Part shown: positions 43,016 through 52,013 of the stretch, piece by piece
Layout of the letters: every line of letters starts with the position of its first letter
Position numbering within the stretch: position 1 is the stretch's first letter
Assembly: GCF_030657335.1 (NCBI RefSeq)
Contig: NZ_CP131039.1
Coordinates: 620,001 to 684,000, forward strand
DNA: 64,000 nucleotides
From: Croceibacterium aestuarii
GTDB lineage: Bacteria; Pseudomonadota; Alphaproteobacteria; Sphingomonadales; Sphingomonadaceae
Reading direction: 5' to 3'
Notes under the pieces: generated by a model
Told to the model about the DNA's origin: nothing
Seen by the model: the letters and a program-made list of their open reading frames with translations, nothing else
Databases searched by the model: none
Program-made: the position numbers and the translations under genes

Positions 43016-43588
43016 TCAGTTGTAAGCGACCGAAACGGTCAGGGTTCCGCTGTAGACCCCCGGAGCCATGTTCGGCTGAACGATCAGATCGCCGCCGACG
43101 CTGAACGACCCGGCGCCGCCCGCGCTAAGCAGCAACTGGTTGGAATTGGCGCCGTTGACTGCGTTGGTCTGGAAGTTGTTGACGGTCATCGTCGAGGCGA
43201 AGCCGGCCGGGGCCGTTCCACCGTTGGCGACGGTGTCGTAGCTCAGCGTCTCGGACGTGTTGACGAAGGCCACATCGACCGCAAGACCGCCGAGCCCCGT
43301 CACGTTGAACAGCGGAGCCGCCGTGGTGCCGCCGCAAATGAGGCCGGTCGGGCAGGTACCGCGCGAACCGTCGGTGCCGACCGAAATCGTCTGGTTGGCG
43401 GTAATGCCGCCGTCGGCGATCGTGCCGAAATTCAGCGTGTCGGCCGTGGGATCGACATCTACCGACAGTGCGCTGAGGATGGTCGCCGTAACATCTGCCG
43501 AATCGGTGGTCGCGGCAGAGGCGGCCGAGGCAACGCCAAGCGACGCCATGGCGACGCCGGCAGCGGCGTAACGGAGAATCTTGCTCAT
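43016..43588 (-). CDS. DUF4402 family protein, probable major fimbrial subunit
   Basis: A 190-residue exported protein with signal peptide (VAMASLGVASAASA, cut before ATTDS). The mature N-terminus SADVTATILSALSVDV could be the donor strand, and the end GVYSGTLTVSVAYN resembles the last strand of pilins and spore coat U proteins. Two cysteines (GTCPTGLICGG) may form a disulfide. It is followed by a strong terminator and then chaperone and usher, which is the usual layout for a main subunit. GGAAGGGA ribosome site. The pilin role is inference. Confidence 0.8.
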   Translation of the reverse strand: MSKILRYAAAGVAMASLGVASAASAATTDSADVTATILSALSVDVDPTADTLNFGTIADGGITANQTISVGTDGSRGTCPTGLICGGTTAAPLFNVTGLGGLAVDVAFVNTSETLSYDTVANGGTAPAGFASTMTVNNFQTNAVNGANSNQLLLSAGGAGSFSVGGDLIVQPNMAPGVYSGTLTVSVAYN

Positions 43589-43711
43589 AAGTGGTCCCTT
43601 CCAAGCTATTTTTTAAACGGACAGGCACCCATTGCCCGCCGAACGACCGCATCAGAGGTCCGTTCAGTAGGCGCTGTTAGCCGCTGCTTCGTTCAGCCTT
43701 GGTGGGCAACT

Positions 43712-43719
43712 ATGGTTAA
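43712..43719 (-). promoter_or_regulatory. TTAACCAT motif upstream of the DUF4402 gene
   Basis: Minus-strand TTAACCAT, 124 bp upstream of the DUF4402 ATG, is identical to the second CtrA-associated motif described in Caulobacter. It hints at cell-cycle or motility-linked control of the fimbrial subunit. Confidence 0.4.
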
Positions 43720-43766
43720 TGACCACGCGTTTTCCCTTAAGGGATTCGACGCGGGCCCTTCTCTTC

Positions 43767-44741
43767 CTAGATCGAGGCGCCGGTCAGGCGCTGGCAAATC
43801 AAGTCGAGCTGGTCGAGCGTGCGGTAGCGAATGGTTACTGCACCCGAGCGCGGGTCCGCGTCGGTGGCGATCCGCACGTTGAGGCCCAAAAATTCCTCGA
43901 GGTGATTTTGCACCGCGGCGATATCCGCGTCCTCGCCCGGATCGCGCGGCTCGCGCGCCTTGCGCTGCCCGCCGCTGCCTTTCGCCCCGCGGGCGAGTTT
44001 TTCCACCTCGCGCACGGAGAGGCCGTCTGCAACCGCTCGCTCGGCCAGCTCGCCGGCATTATCGACACCGATCAGCGCCCGCGCATGGCCCATATCGAGA
44101 CGACCCGCCTCGACATGATCGAGCACCGCATCCGGCAGCTGCAGCAAGCGCTGCAAGTTGGCGACATGGCTGCGCGACTTTTCGACCAGCTTGGCTATTT
44201 CCGCCTGGGTCATTCCTTCCTGTTCGGACAAGCGCTGGTAGGCGCGCGCTTCCTCGACCGGGTTGAGATCCTCGCGCTGAATGTTCTCGATGAGCGCCAG
44301 CGCCATCACCTCGCGCTCTTCGAGATCGCGAATTATCGCAGGTATTTCATGGACTTGCGCCTTTTGCGCGGCGCGCCAGCGGCGCTCGCCCGCGACCAGC
44401 TGGAAACGCCCTGCAGAGAGCGGGCGGACAATGACCGGCTGGATCACCCCTCGCGCAGCGATCGATTGGGCAAGCTCGCCGAGCGCCGCTTCGTCGAAGC
44501 GTCGACGCGGCTGGTCCGGGTGCGCCTCGATAGCCCCTACGGCAAGCATGGCGAGACCCTCGGCAGCATGCCGCTCGGTGCGATCGGCCGACGCTTCGTA
44601 GCCCTCCACTTCGACCCCGTGCAGGTCGCTTCGCACCAGCGGCTCCTCGCGCCGGGCTTCGCCGAGAAGCGCGCCGAGCCCTTTGCCGAGCTTGCGCCGC
44701 GCCGGCGGCTTGGCTGCAGCGGCGTTTTCCTTCGCGCTCAT
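43767..44741 (-). CDS. parB: Chromosome partitioning protein ParB
   Basis: CTP-dependent clamp that loads at parS and spreads, directing origin segregation. The 324-residue protein has the N-terminal motif RRKLGKGLGALLG that contacts ParA, the ParB/Srx CTPase fold (HPDQPRRRFDE, GVIQPVIVRP, LVAGERRWRAA), a helix-turn-helix (MTQAEIAKLVEKSRSHVANLQRLL) and a C-terminal dimer domain ending RYRTLDQLDLICQRL. Overlaps parA by ATGA. Confidence 0.97.
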   Translation of the reverse strand: MSAKENAAAAKPPARRKLGKGLGALLGEARREEPLVRSDLHGVEVEGYEASADRTERHAAEGLAMLAVGAIEAHPDQPRRRFDEAALGELAQSIAARGVIQPVIVRPLSAGRFQLVAGERRWRAAQKAQVHEIPAIIRDLEEREVMALALIENIQREDLNPVEEARAYQRLSEQEGMTQAEIAKLVEKSRSHVANLQRLLQLPDAVLDHVEAGRLDMGHARALIGVDNAGELAERAVADGLSVREVEKLARGAKGSGGQRKAREPRDPGEDADIAAVQNHLEEFLGLNVRIATDADPRSGAVTIRYRTLDQLDLICQRLTGASI

Positions 44742-45514
44742 GCGGCGATCCTCTCTTTGGGCAACCGGCCGATCAGTTCGCGGGCCAATGCCATATAGGC
44801 GCGGCTACCGGCACAGGAGTGGTCGTAAATCAGTGCCGGCAGACCATGGCTGGGAGCTTCGGACAGCCGTACGTTGCGGGGAATGACAGCTTCGAACACG
44901 AGGTTACCGAGGCATTCGCGAACGTCGTCAGAGACCTGATCGGTCAAGCGGTTGCGGCGGTCGAACATCGTCAGGACGATCCCGACAATGCCCAGATCAC
45001 GGTTGAAGCGTCCCTGCACCCGTTCGACCGTCTGAAGCAGCTGGCTCAGCCCTTCGAGAGCGAAGAATTCGCATTGCAGGGGGACCATGAGCGTATCGGC
45101 GGCCGTCAAGGCGTTGAGCGTGAGGAGTCCCAGGGAGGGCGGACAGTCGATGAAGCAGATTTCATGGCCCTTGTGCTCTCTGAGCGCATCGCGAAGGCGC
45201 GTGGCCCGGTTTTCCTCGGCGACCAGCTCGAGTTCCGCTCCGCTGAGGTCGACCGTCGAAGGAATGATCTCGAGGTTTGGGATGGCCGTGGCCATGGTAC
45301 ACTCGTCTGCGGGAGTGCCTTCGACGAGAAGATCATAGCTGGTTCGAGCGCGATCCGCGCTCGCTATGCCAAGGCCCGTAGAGGCGTTGCCTTGGGGATC
45401 GAGATCAATAAGTAGCGTCTTCCAGCCGGTGGCAGCCATGGCGGTCGCGATATTGATGGCAGTGGTGGTCTTGCCCACGCCGCCCTTTTGGTTCGCGATC
45501 GCTATCCGTATCAT
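44738..45514 (-). CDS. parA: Chromosome partitioning ATPase ParA
   Basis: A 258-residue deviant Walker ATPase that moves ParB-parS complexes. P-loop NQKGGVGKTTTAINIA at residues 8-23, Walker A' ICFIDCPPSLGLLTLNAL, and the PLQCEFFALEGLSQL segment. Coupled on both sides through ATGA overlaps with rsmG and parB, forming one transcript mnmE-mnmG-rsmG-parA-parB or part of it. Confidence 0.97.
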   Translation of the reverse strand: MIRIAIANQKGGVGKTTTAINIATAMAATGWKTLLIDLDPQGNASTGLGIASADRARTSYDLLVEGTPADECTMATAIPNLEIIPSTVDLSGAELELVAEENRATRLRDALREHKGHEICFIDCPPSLGLLTLNALTAADTLMVPLQCEFFALEGLSQLLQTVERVQGRFNRDLGIVGIVLTMFDRRNRLTDQVSDDVRECLGNLVFEAVIPRNVRLSEAPSHGLPALIYDHSCAGSRAYMALARELIGRLPKERIAA

Positions 45515-46140
45515 GCTGGTTCGGGCCTACCCCTGCCTACTATTATGCCTGCTTGCGGATCGGTCGCCGATTGTTCCACGTGGAACAGCGCGGCGCTCGG
45601 TGTGGGCAAGTCCTGCACTTCCTGCCCTGCGGAACGCCCTTTGGGCAACAGCCACATGGTGTCCGGTGTGGAAAACCGGGCGGACAAATCGAGCAGCTTG
45701 GGCAGCGGCGCGAAGGCGCGCGCGGAAATTATACCGGCGGAGAAGCTCTCCACACTTTCCAGCTTGCGTCCTTCTACCCGGCAGTTCGTAAGGCCTAGCT
45801 CCAACGCCGCCCGCGATAGCCACTCGGCGCGTTTGCGCCGGGATTCCACCAGGACGCAGACCGTATCTGGGCGCATGGCCGCGATCACCAGCCCGGGCGG
45901 GCCCGCACCTGTGCCGAGGTCGAGCCAAGGCGATGTTTTACGTGAAACATAGGCAAGTAGCTGCGCGCTATCGGCGAAGTGCCGGCGCCAAAGGAATTCT
46001 TCGCTCGATTTGGCGATGAGGTTCTGAACGCGATTCTCGGCGAGCATGAGGACGGCCAGTCGATCCAGGCGCTTCAGGCCTTCGTCATCGGTATATCCCG
46101 CACAGAAGCTACGTGCCTCGTGTTCGTCGTGTACCGTCAT
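45511..46140 (-). CDS. rsmG: 16S rRNA (guanine-N7)-methyltransferase RsmG
   Basis: Methylates G527 of 16S rRNA using SAM. A 209-residue protein with the SAM-binding loop [16 protein letters not shown]. It holds two parS-like palindromes in its coding sequence. ATGA overlaps with both neighbours. GidB is the older name. Confidence 0.95.
   Translation of the reverse strand: MTVHDEHEARSFCAGYTDDEGLKRLDRLAVLMLAENRVQNLIAKSSEEFLWRRHFADSAQLLAYVSRKTSPWLDLGTGAGPPGLVIAAMRPDTVCVLVESRRKRAEWLSRAALELGLTNCRVEGRKLESVESFSAGIISARAFAPLPKLLDLSARFSTPDTMWLLPKGRSAGQEVQDLPTPSAALFHVEQSATDPQAGIIVGRGRPEPA
45572..45587. other. parS: parS site, perfect palindrome
   Basis: TGTTCCACGTGGAACA, inside rsmG. It differs from the usual TGTTTCACGTGAAACA by a symmetric change and keeps full dyad symmetry. 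Expected ParB loading site beside parAB. Confidence 0.9.
45934..45949. other. parS: parS-like site with one mismatch
   Basis: TGTTTTACGTGAAACA, in rsmG, differs from the consensus at one base (T for C). It could be a weaker ParB site. Confidence 0.72.
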
Positions 46141-47990
46141 GCTGCTTCACCCGCCTTGCGCGCGTGAACCAAGATCACCGCCAAAGCTGCGGGCGTTATC
46201 CCTCGTACCCGCTCGGCATCCGCGAGGGTCTGAGGTCGCGCAGCTGACAGGCGTTCGATCATTTCCTTCGAAAGGCCCGGAATCCCGTTGTAGGTAAACT
46301 CCTGGCCAAGACGAACCGCGCCGCTCGATCGCATATCGCGCAACTCAGCGGCCTGCCGCGCCAGATATGGCGCATAGCGAGCGTCTTCTTCGACTTCGGA
46401 TGCCAATTCGCTTGTCGGATCGAGGTCGCCATCGAACCATGGCGCGAAATCGCCGAGATCCATATCGAAGCGCAGCCAGTCGGCGATTCGACGTGAGCCT
46501 CCGTCGCGCTTAACGGAAAGACCGTGAGCGGCGAGCTGGGACGCTGACAGTTCACGGTCGAGAACCTGCGCCCAACGCGACGCGTCCTCCGTCCGCCTTT
46601 GGAACCAGGCTGCGCGTTCGTCGCCGACGCAACCGGCGGAAAGGGCCAGCGGCGTAAGCCGGGTCGCGGCGTTGTTCGCTCGAAGGCGCAGTCGATACTC
46701 AGCTCGCGCCGTGAGCATGCGATAGGGTTCGCTAACGCCGTGCAGAGTGAGGTCGTCGACCATCACCGCGATGTAGCCGTTGCCGCGGTCCAAACGGACG
46801 GGGTCGCGATCGAGGACCGCGGCGGCTGCCTGCATTCCGGCGACCAGCCCTTGCGCAGCCGCTTCCTCGTATCCGGTGGTGCCGTTAATCTGGCCAGCGC
46901 AGTAGAGCCCCGGCATGGTGCGGACTTCGAGAGAGGCCGTCAGGCTGCGGGGATCGATATGGTCGTACTCGACGGCGTAACCCGGCACGGCCATTTCCAC
47001 CCGCTCGAGACCCTTCATGGTCCGCAGCATGGCGAGCTGAACCTCGCTCGGCAACGAAGTGCTGATGCCGTTGGGATAGACGGTGGAGACGCCCAGCCCC
47101 TCCGGTTCGAGAAACACCTGATGCCCGTCGCGATCGGGGAAACGATGAATCTTGTCCTCTATCGAGGGACAATAGCGGGGTCCGGCGGCGCCGATCGCTC
47201 CGCTAAACAACGGTGAGCGATGGAGATTGGCGCGGATAATCTCGTGGCTCCGCGGGTTCGTTCGGGTAATCGCACAAAACACCTGCGGATTGCGCCGCTC
47301 CGAGGTCAAGGGCGACATCGTCCAGGGGTCCGCGTCGGATTCCTGCCGTTCGAGGTTTGCCCAATCGATCGTGCGTCCGTCGAGGCGCGGCGGAGTACCC
47401 GTCTTGAGCCGCGCCAGCGGTAGCGCCGCTTCCCGCAGACGCTCGGCAAGAGCATGGGCCGAGCTTTCACCGATGCGCCCACCCTCGAAACGCACTTCGC
47501 CGCGAAACAGCCGTCCGCCCAGGAATGTGCCGGTGCACAGTACGACGGCGGCGGCCGAGAGCGTCGCGCCCCCCGCCAGCTTCAGGCCCACCACGCGTCC
47601 ACCCTGCATCACCAGGTCTGCAGCTTCGCCCGCGATGACTTCAAGATTGCTCTGCGCCGTGAGCATCGTCTGAACCGCGCTCTTGAAAAGTGAGCGATCG
47701 GCCTGGACCCGAGGGCCCCACACCGCACGCCCCTTCGAACGGTTGAGCATGCGGTAATGAATGGCAGCGGCGTCGGCCGCCCGGCCGATTAGGCCGTCGA
47801 AAGCGTCGACCTCGCGAACCAGATGACCCTTGCCGAGTCCCCCGATCGCGGGGTTGCAGCTCATGGCCCCGACAGTGCTGGGATCGAACGTCACGAGCGC
47901 CGTGCGCGCGCCCATGCGCGCCGCAGCCGCAGCCGCTTCGCACCCGGCGTGACCTCCGCCGACAACGATGACCTGGAATTCTCGCATCAA
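46137..47990 (-). CDS. mnmG: tRNA uridine 5-carboxymethylaminomethyl modification enzyme MnmG
   Basis: FAD enzyme that with MnmE modifies U34 of certain tRNAs. The 617-residue product has the FAD-binding start [22 protein letters not shown], the signature [13 protein letters not shown] and a C-terminal helical domain that binds MnmE. ATGA overlap with rsmG. A parS site lies in the 63-bp gap after mnmE. Confidence 0.97.
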   Translation of the reverse strand: MMREFQVIVVGGGHAGCEAAAAAARMGARTALVTFDPSTVGAMSCNPAIGGLGKGHLVREVDAFDGLIGRAADAAAIHYRMLNRSKGRAVWGPRVQADRSLFKSAVQTMLTAQSNLEVIAGEAADLVMQGGRVVGLKLAGGATLSAAAVVLCTGTFLGGRLFRGEVRFEGGRIGESSAHALAERLREAALPLARLKTGTPPRLDGRTIDWANLERQESDADPWTMSPLTSERRNPQVFCAITRTNPRSHEIIRANLHRSPLFSGAIGAAGPRYCPSIEDKIHRFPDRDGHQVFLEPEGLGVSTVYPNGISTSLPSEVQLAMLRTMKGLERVEMAVPGYAVEYDHIDPRSLTASLEVRTMPGLYCAGQINGTTGYEEAAAQGLVAGMQAAAAVLDRDPVRLDRGNGYIAVMVDDLTLHGVSEPYRMLTARAEYRLRLRANNAATRLTPLALSAGCVGDERAAWFQRRTEDASRWAQVLDRELSASQLAAHGLSVKRDGGSRRIADWLRFDMDLGDFAPWFDGDLDPTSELASEVEEDARYAPYLARQAAELRDMRSSGAVRLGQEFTYNGIPGLSKEMIERLSAARPQTLADAERVRGITPAALAVILVHARKAGEAA

Positions 47991-48035
47991 CGGTCGCCGA
48001 TAATGGCCCTGGGCCTTGCGGTCAAAGCAAGACAG

Positions 48036-48051
48036 TGTTCCACGTGAAACA
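48036..48051. other. parS: parS site between mnmE and mnmG
   Basis: TGTTCCACGTGAAACA has one asymmetric base pair relative to the consensus. It is intergenic and about 7 kb from the candidate origin. Confidence 0.85.
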
Positions 48052-48053
48052 GG

Positions 48054-49334
48054 CTATTTTCCGACGCAAAAGCGACCGAACAGCGAATTGAGCATGTCCT
48101 CCGTAGAGGCCTTCCCGGTCAGGCGATCGAAAGCTGCCCGCGCGAGCCGTAAGTTCTCGGCAACCAGGAGCGGATCGTCATTCGGCTCGCATGCGGCCAG
48201 GGCCTCGGCGGCTTCCTCAATCAGCGACCGCTGCCGGCGGGCCAGCGCTGGCCTGTTCATTCCCCCCAACGCGCTGCGCGCCTCGGCCTCGATCGCCTGC
48301 CACAAAGTCACCACCCCTTCGCCGGTCACTGCCGAGAGGCGATGGTCGGGCACGCTCTTCGGCGCGCGATCGGGCCGATCGATCTGAGCTTCCACCTCCC
48401 ACGCGCCCGGTGGACCCTCGCCTTCGGGGCCCAGCCACAGGATCAGATCGGCACGGCCGAGTTCCGCCCGTGCACGGCCGATGCCGACCTCTTCGATCAC
48501 ATCGCCACCCTCGTCGCGCAGTCCGGCCATGTCGACCAGGGTGATCGGAACCCCGCCCACCGCGATATTGCGCACCAGCACATCGCGCGTGGTGCCCGCC
48601 GCAGGCGAGACAATCGCCGCCTCTTCCTCGAGCAACCGATTGAAGAGCGTCGACTTTCCGGCGTTAGGCGGGCCGGCCAGCGCCACCCTGTAGCCATCGC
48701 GGAGCATTTCCGCCCGCGGTGCCGCGAGGGCGTTCCTCAAGTCCGCCACTAACCCACTGATATCCCTTTCGAAATGGTCTCCAAGACCGTCGACATCGCC
48801 CTCTTCGTCGAAATCGAGTACCGCCTCCACTTGCGCCGAAAGCGCCAGGACCCGAGCGAGCCATCCCTCGACCTCGCGCGACAGCGATCCACCGGCTACA
48901 CCGATGGCCGCGCGGCGTTGCATCTCGGTTTCCGCCATGACGAGGTCGGCGAGGCCTTCGACCTGCAACAGATCGATCTGGCCATTGGCGAAAGCGCGCC
49001 GCGTGAATTCGCCGGCCCGTGCCGGGCGAAACCCCTCTATCGTTGCGAGCTCATTGCAGACTGCCTCGACCACCGCCCGCCCGCCGTGCAGCTGCAGCTC
49101 GGCGCAATCCTCGCCGGTTTCGGACCTCGGGCCCGGAAACCACAGGATCAGCGCCTCGTCGAGCAGGGCACCGGCGGAATCTCGCAATCGGCTTAGCTTG
49201 GCAGCGCGCGGCAGCGGTATCCCCCCGGCCAGCCGCTCCAGCGCTACACCGGCGCGCGGGCCGCTGATCCGCACGACTGCGATCGCCGCGGGCGGCGCTC
49301 CGCTGGACAGCGCGAAGATGGTGTCGGCGACCAC
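48054..49334 (-). CDS. mnmE: tRNA modification GTPase MnmE
   Basis: GTPase partner of MnmG. A 426-residue protein with an N-terminal tetrahydrofolate-binding domain, a G domain (G1 GPPNAGKSTLFNRLL, G3 DMAGLRDEG) and the C-terminal FCVGK with the conserved cysteine. GTG start. 10 bp after the DUF6489 gene. Confidence 0.96.
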   Translation of the reverse strand: MVADTIFALSSGAPPAAIAVVRISGPRAGVALERLAGGIPLPRAAKLSRLRDSAGALLDEALILWFPGPRSETGEDCAELQLHGGRAVVEAVCNELATIEGFRPARAGEFTRRAFANGQIDLLQVEGLADLVMAETEMQRRAAIGVAGGSLSREVEGWLARVLALSAQVEAVLDFDEEGDVDGLGDHFERDISGLVADLRNALAAPRAEMLRDGYRVALAGPPNAGKSTLFNRLLEEEAAIVSPAAGTTRDVLVRNIAVGGVPITLVDMAGLRDEGGDVIEEVGIGRARAELGRADLILWLGPEGEGPPGAWEVEAQIDRPDRAPKSVPDHRLSAVTGEGVVTLWQAIEAEARSALGGMNRPALARRQRSLIEEAAEALAACEPNDDPLLVAENLRLARAAFDRLTGKASTEDMLNSLFGRFCVGK

Positions 49335-49344
49335 TGGCGAGCGG

Positions 49345-49596
49345 TCAGTCGTCCGACTTCTTCTCGGTATTGCTCTTGGCGGCGCCTTCCATGAAGCTCT
49401 GGAACACCTTTAGCCCCATCTGGCCCATCGGCGCCAGCTGCTTGGCGTACTGTTCCAGTTGCTCGGTGTTCGATACGCCCTTCATCGCCTTGGTAATGGT
49501 GTCGATATAGACCGAATTGGCCTTTTCGACGTCGGGCAGCCCCATGAACTGGCGGGCTTCTTCCGGCGAGCAATCAATCTCGATATGAACCTTCAT
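49345..49596 (-). CDS. DUF6489 family protein
   Basis: An 83-residue cytoplasmic protein. It starts MKVHIEIDCSPEEARQFMGLPDV and continues with a helical, methionine-rich stretch (LAPMGQMGLKVFQSFMEGAAK), typical of this small family. The ATG was preferred over a GTG three codons earlier because GGAG is eight bases upstream. Lies just before mnmE. Function unknown. Confidence 0.82.
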   Translation of the reverse strand: MKVHIEIDCSPEEARQFMGLPDVEKANSVYIDTITKAMKGVSNTEQLEQYAKQLAPMGQMGLKVFQSFMEGAAKSNTEKKSDD

Positions 49597-49685
49597 CACC
49601 TTCACTCCGCCTGGCGCGTGACGATTGCTCCGGAACGCGCGATACCGTTTTCGCGTATGACAGGCACACGCTGGGAGGATCCTAT

Positions 49686-50387
49686 ATGAGCGAGACGTTG
49701 CGTATTTCCACCCTTGAAGGCGACGGCGCCTTCGATTGCTACGTTGCCCGGCCGGCCGGCAAACCCACGGCCGCGATCGTGGTGATCCAGGAAATCTTCG
49801 GCGTGAACGCGGGAATCCGCCGCAAGTGCGACAAGCTGGCCGAAGCGGGTTACCTCGCGCTCGCTCCAGATCTCTTCTGGCGCATCGAGCCCGGCGTCGA
49901 ACTCGATCCCGACATTGAACCCGAATTCAAACGCGCGCTCGAACTGATGGGGAAATTCGACCAGGACGTTGGTATTCGGGACATCGAAGCTGCGATCACG
50001 TACGCCCGCTCACAGGAAGGCTGCAGCAGGGTGGGCGCGGTGGGTTACTGCCTCGGCGGCCGGCTCGCGTACATGACCGCGGCACGAACCGACGCCGATG
50101 CCTGCGTCGGCTATTACGCCGTCGGGATCGACGGCCTGCTGCGAGAGAAAAACGCCATAGCCAACCCGCTGATGCTCCATATCCCAACCGGCGACGGCTT
50201 CGTACCGCCCGAGGTGCAGCGAGCGATGCACGAGGGCCTCGACGACCATCCCAAGGTGACGCTGTACGACTACGAAGGGCTCGACCACGGTTTCGCCACC
50301 GAGTTCGGCAGGCGTCGCAACGACGAAGCCGCGCAAAAGGCGGACGAGCGCACTGCAGCCTTTTTCACCGAGCATCTCGGCGCATGA
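49686..50387 (+). CDS. Dienelactone hydrolase family protein
   Basis: A 233-residue alpha/beta hydrolase. The nucleophile is a cysteine in VGAVGYCLGGRLAYM, as in dienelactone hydrolases, with the histidine in YEGLDHGFATEFGR and an acidic residue in HIPTGDGFVPP. The start MSETLRIST has AGGAT upstream. Its stop overlaps the next gene (ATGA). Substrate unknown; ring-cleavage lactones are the family prototype. Confidence 0.9.
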   Translation: MSETLRISTLEGDGAFDCYVARPAGKPTAAIVVIQEIFGVNAGIRRKCDKLAEAGYLALAPDLFWRIEPGVELDPDIEPEFKRALELMGKFDQDVGIRDIEAAITYARSQEGCSRVGAVGYCLGGRLAYMTAARTDADACVGYYAVGIDGLLREKNAIANPLMLHIPTGDGFVPPEVQRAMHEGLDDHPKVTLYDYEGLDHGFATEFGRRRNDEAAQKADERTAAFFTEHLGA

Positions 50388-52003
50388 TCAATCGCGCTCA
50401 CTGGCGCTTCTCTGCCAACCTCCCGTCCCGTCTCCTCGCCCCAGTCATCCTCATCGTGCTGGCCCTCGCCGCACTGGCCTGGCACCCGGCGCGTTCGGCG
50501 CTGATCCTCGTTCTGCCGCTGCTGGCGATCGCCGTCTGGGACTTCTTCCAGCGCCGACACACCCTCTGGCGCAATTACCCGCTGATCGCGCGCGTGCGCT
50601 GGATCATGGAGGACCTGCGGCCTTTCGCGCGCGCCTACATCGTCGAAGGCGACCTGGAAGGCCGCCCGTTCAACCATGACCAACGTGCTCTGGTCTATGC
50701 CCGGGCGAAAGGGCAACTCGATTCGCACCCGTTCGGCACCGAGCTCGACGTCTATTCCGACGAATACGAATGGCTCGCCCACTCGATGGCGCCGAACGAA
50801 GAGGCCCCCGCAGAATGGCGCGTCACCGTGGGCGAGGGGCGCTGCAAACAGCCTTATTCCGCCGCGCTGCTGAATATCTCGGCGATGAGCTTCGGTTCGC
50901 TGTCCGCCCGGGCGATAATGGCGCTCAACAAAGGCGCGGCTAACGGCAACTTCTATCACGACACCGGCGAGGGCGGTCTCTCGCGCTACCACCGCTCCCA
51001 TGGAGGTGATCTGGTTTGGGAAATCGGCAGCGGGTATTTCGGCTGCCGCGACGGCTGGGGCAAGTTCGACCCGGCGAAGTTTGCCGACACCGCACAGATC
51101 GACCAGGTCAAGATGGTCGAGATCAAACTCAGCCAGGGGGCAAAGCCGGGCCACGGCGGCGTTCTCCCGGGCCCGAAGGTTACCGCCGAAATTGCCGCCG
51201 CCCGCGGCGTCACCAAGGGCGAGGATTGCATCTCCCCGGCAGCCCATAACGCCTTCCACACGCCCATCGAGCTGCTCGAGTGGGCCAACCAGTTGCGCGA
51301 ACTGTCCGGAGGAAAGCCGGTGGGCATAAAACTCTGCATCGGCCAGCAACACGAAGTCATGGCGCTGACCAAGGCCATGCTCGAAACCGGTCTGCGCTTC
51401 GATTACATCGTCGTCGACGGGGCCGAGGGCGGCACGGGTGCGGCGCCGGTCGAACTGTCCAACTCGGTCGGCATGCCGCTGCGCGAAGGCTTCATCACCA
51501 TGCGCAACGCCCTGGTCGGCACGGGGCTGCGCGGTGACATGCGGCTAGCGGCGGCCGGGAAAGTGCACTCGGGCGCGGGCATGGCGATGAATTTCGCTCT
51601 CGGTGCCGACTGGTGCAACGCCGCGCGCGCCTTCATGTTCGCGCTCGGCTGCGTGCAATCGATGAAATGCCACACCGACTTGTGCCCGACCGGCGTGGCG
51701 ACGCAGGACGCCACGCGCCAACGCGGCCTGGTCGTGCCGGTCAAGGCCGAGCGGGTGGCGCGCTTCCAGCGCCACACATTGCATTCGCTGCGCGAGATCG
51801 TCGTCGCCATGGGCCTCGACAACCCGTGGCAAATTCGAGTCGAGCATCTCAGCGAACGAATCAACGCCGCGAAGAGCAACACGATGGACCGGATCTACAA
51901 CTTCCTCGAGGAAGGCCAGTTGCTGGCCGACCCGGAATCAACGCAGTACGCCGGAGCCTGGAAAGCAGCCCGAGCCGACAGCTTTCGCTGCGCTGAAGGC
52001 TGA
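50384..52003 (+). CDS. Membrane-anchored FMN-binding glutamate-synthase-like protein
   Basis: A 539-residue protein with two N-terminal hydrophobic segments (LLAPVILIVLALAALAW and ALILVLPLLAIAVWDFF) followed by a glutamate synthase FMN-binding barrel. Family marks are SAMSFGSLSARAIMALNKGA, GEGGLSRYHRSHGGDLVWEIGSGYFGCRD, PGHGGVLPGPKVT and VVDGAEGGTGAAP. Cysteines in KCHTDLCPTGVATQ could ligate a 3Fe-4S cluster. It has no glutaminase domain, so the true substrate is unknown. Confidence 0.87.
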   Translation: MINRAHWRFSANLPSRLLAPVILIVLALAALAWHPARSALILVLPLLAIAVWDFFQRRHTLWRNYPLIARVRWIMEDLRPFARAYIVEGDLEGRPFNHDQRALVYARAKGQLDSHPFGTELDVYSDEYEWLAHSMAPNEEAPAEWRVTVGEGRCKQPYSAALLNISAMSFGSLSARAIMALNKGAANGNFYHDTGEGGLSRYHRSHGGDLVWEIGSGYFGCRDGWGKFDPAKFADTAQIDQVKMVEIKLSQGAKPGHGGVLPGPKVTAEIAAARGVTKGEDCISPAAHNAFHTPIELLEWANQLRELSGGKPVGIKLCIGQQHEVMALTKAMLETGLRFDYIVVDGAEGGTGAAPVELSNSVGMPLREGFITMRNALVGTGLRGDMRLAAAGKVHSGAGMAMNFALGADWCNAARAFMFALGCVQSMKCHTDLCPTGVATQDATRQRGLVVPVKAERVARFQRHTLHSLREIVVAMGLDNPWQIRVEHLSERINAAKSNTMDRIYNFLEEGQLLADPESTQYAGAWKAARADSFRCAEG

Positions 52004-52013
52004 ACCTGCGCCC

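Noticed and set aside
43767-45514. parAB as a plasmid or integrated-element partition system
   Set aside because: Gene order with rsmG, mnmG and mnmE, ATGA couplings and parS sites show the normal chromosomal system.
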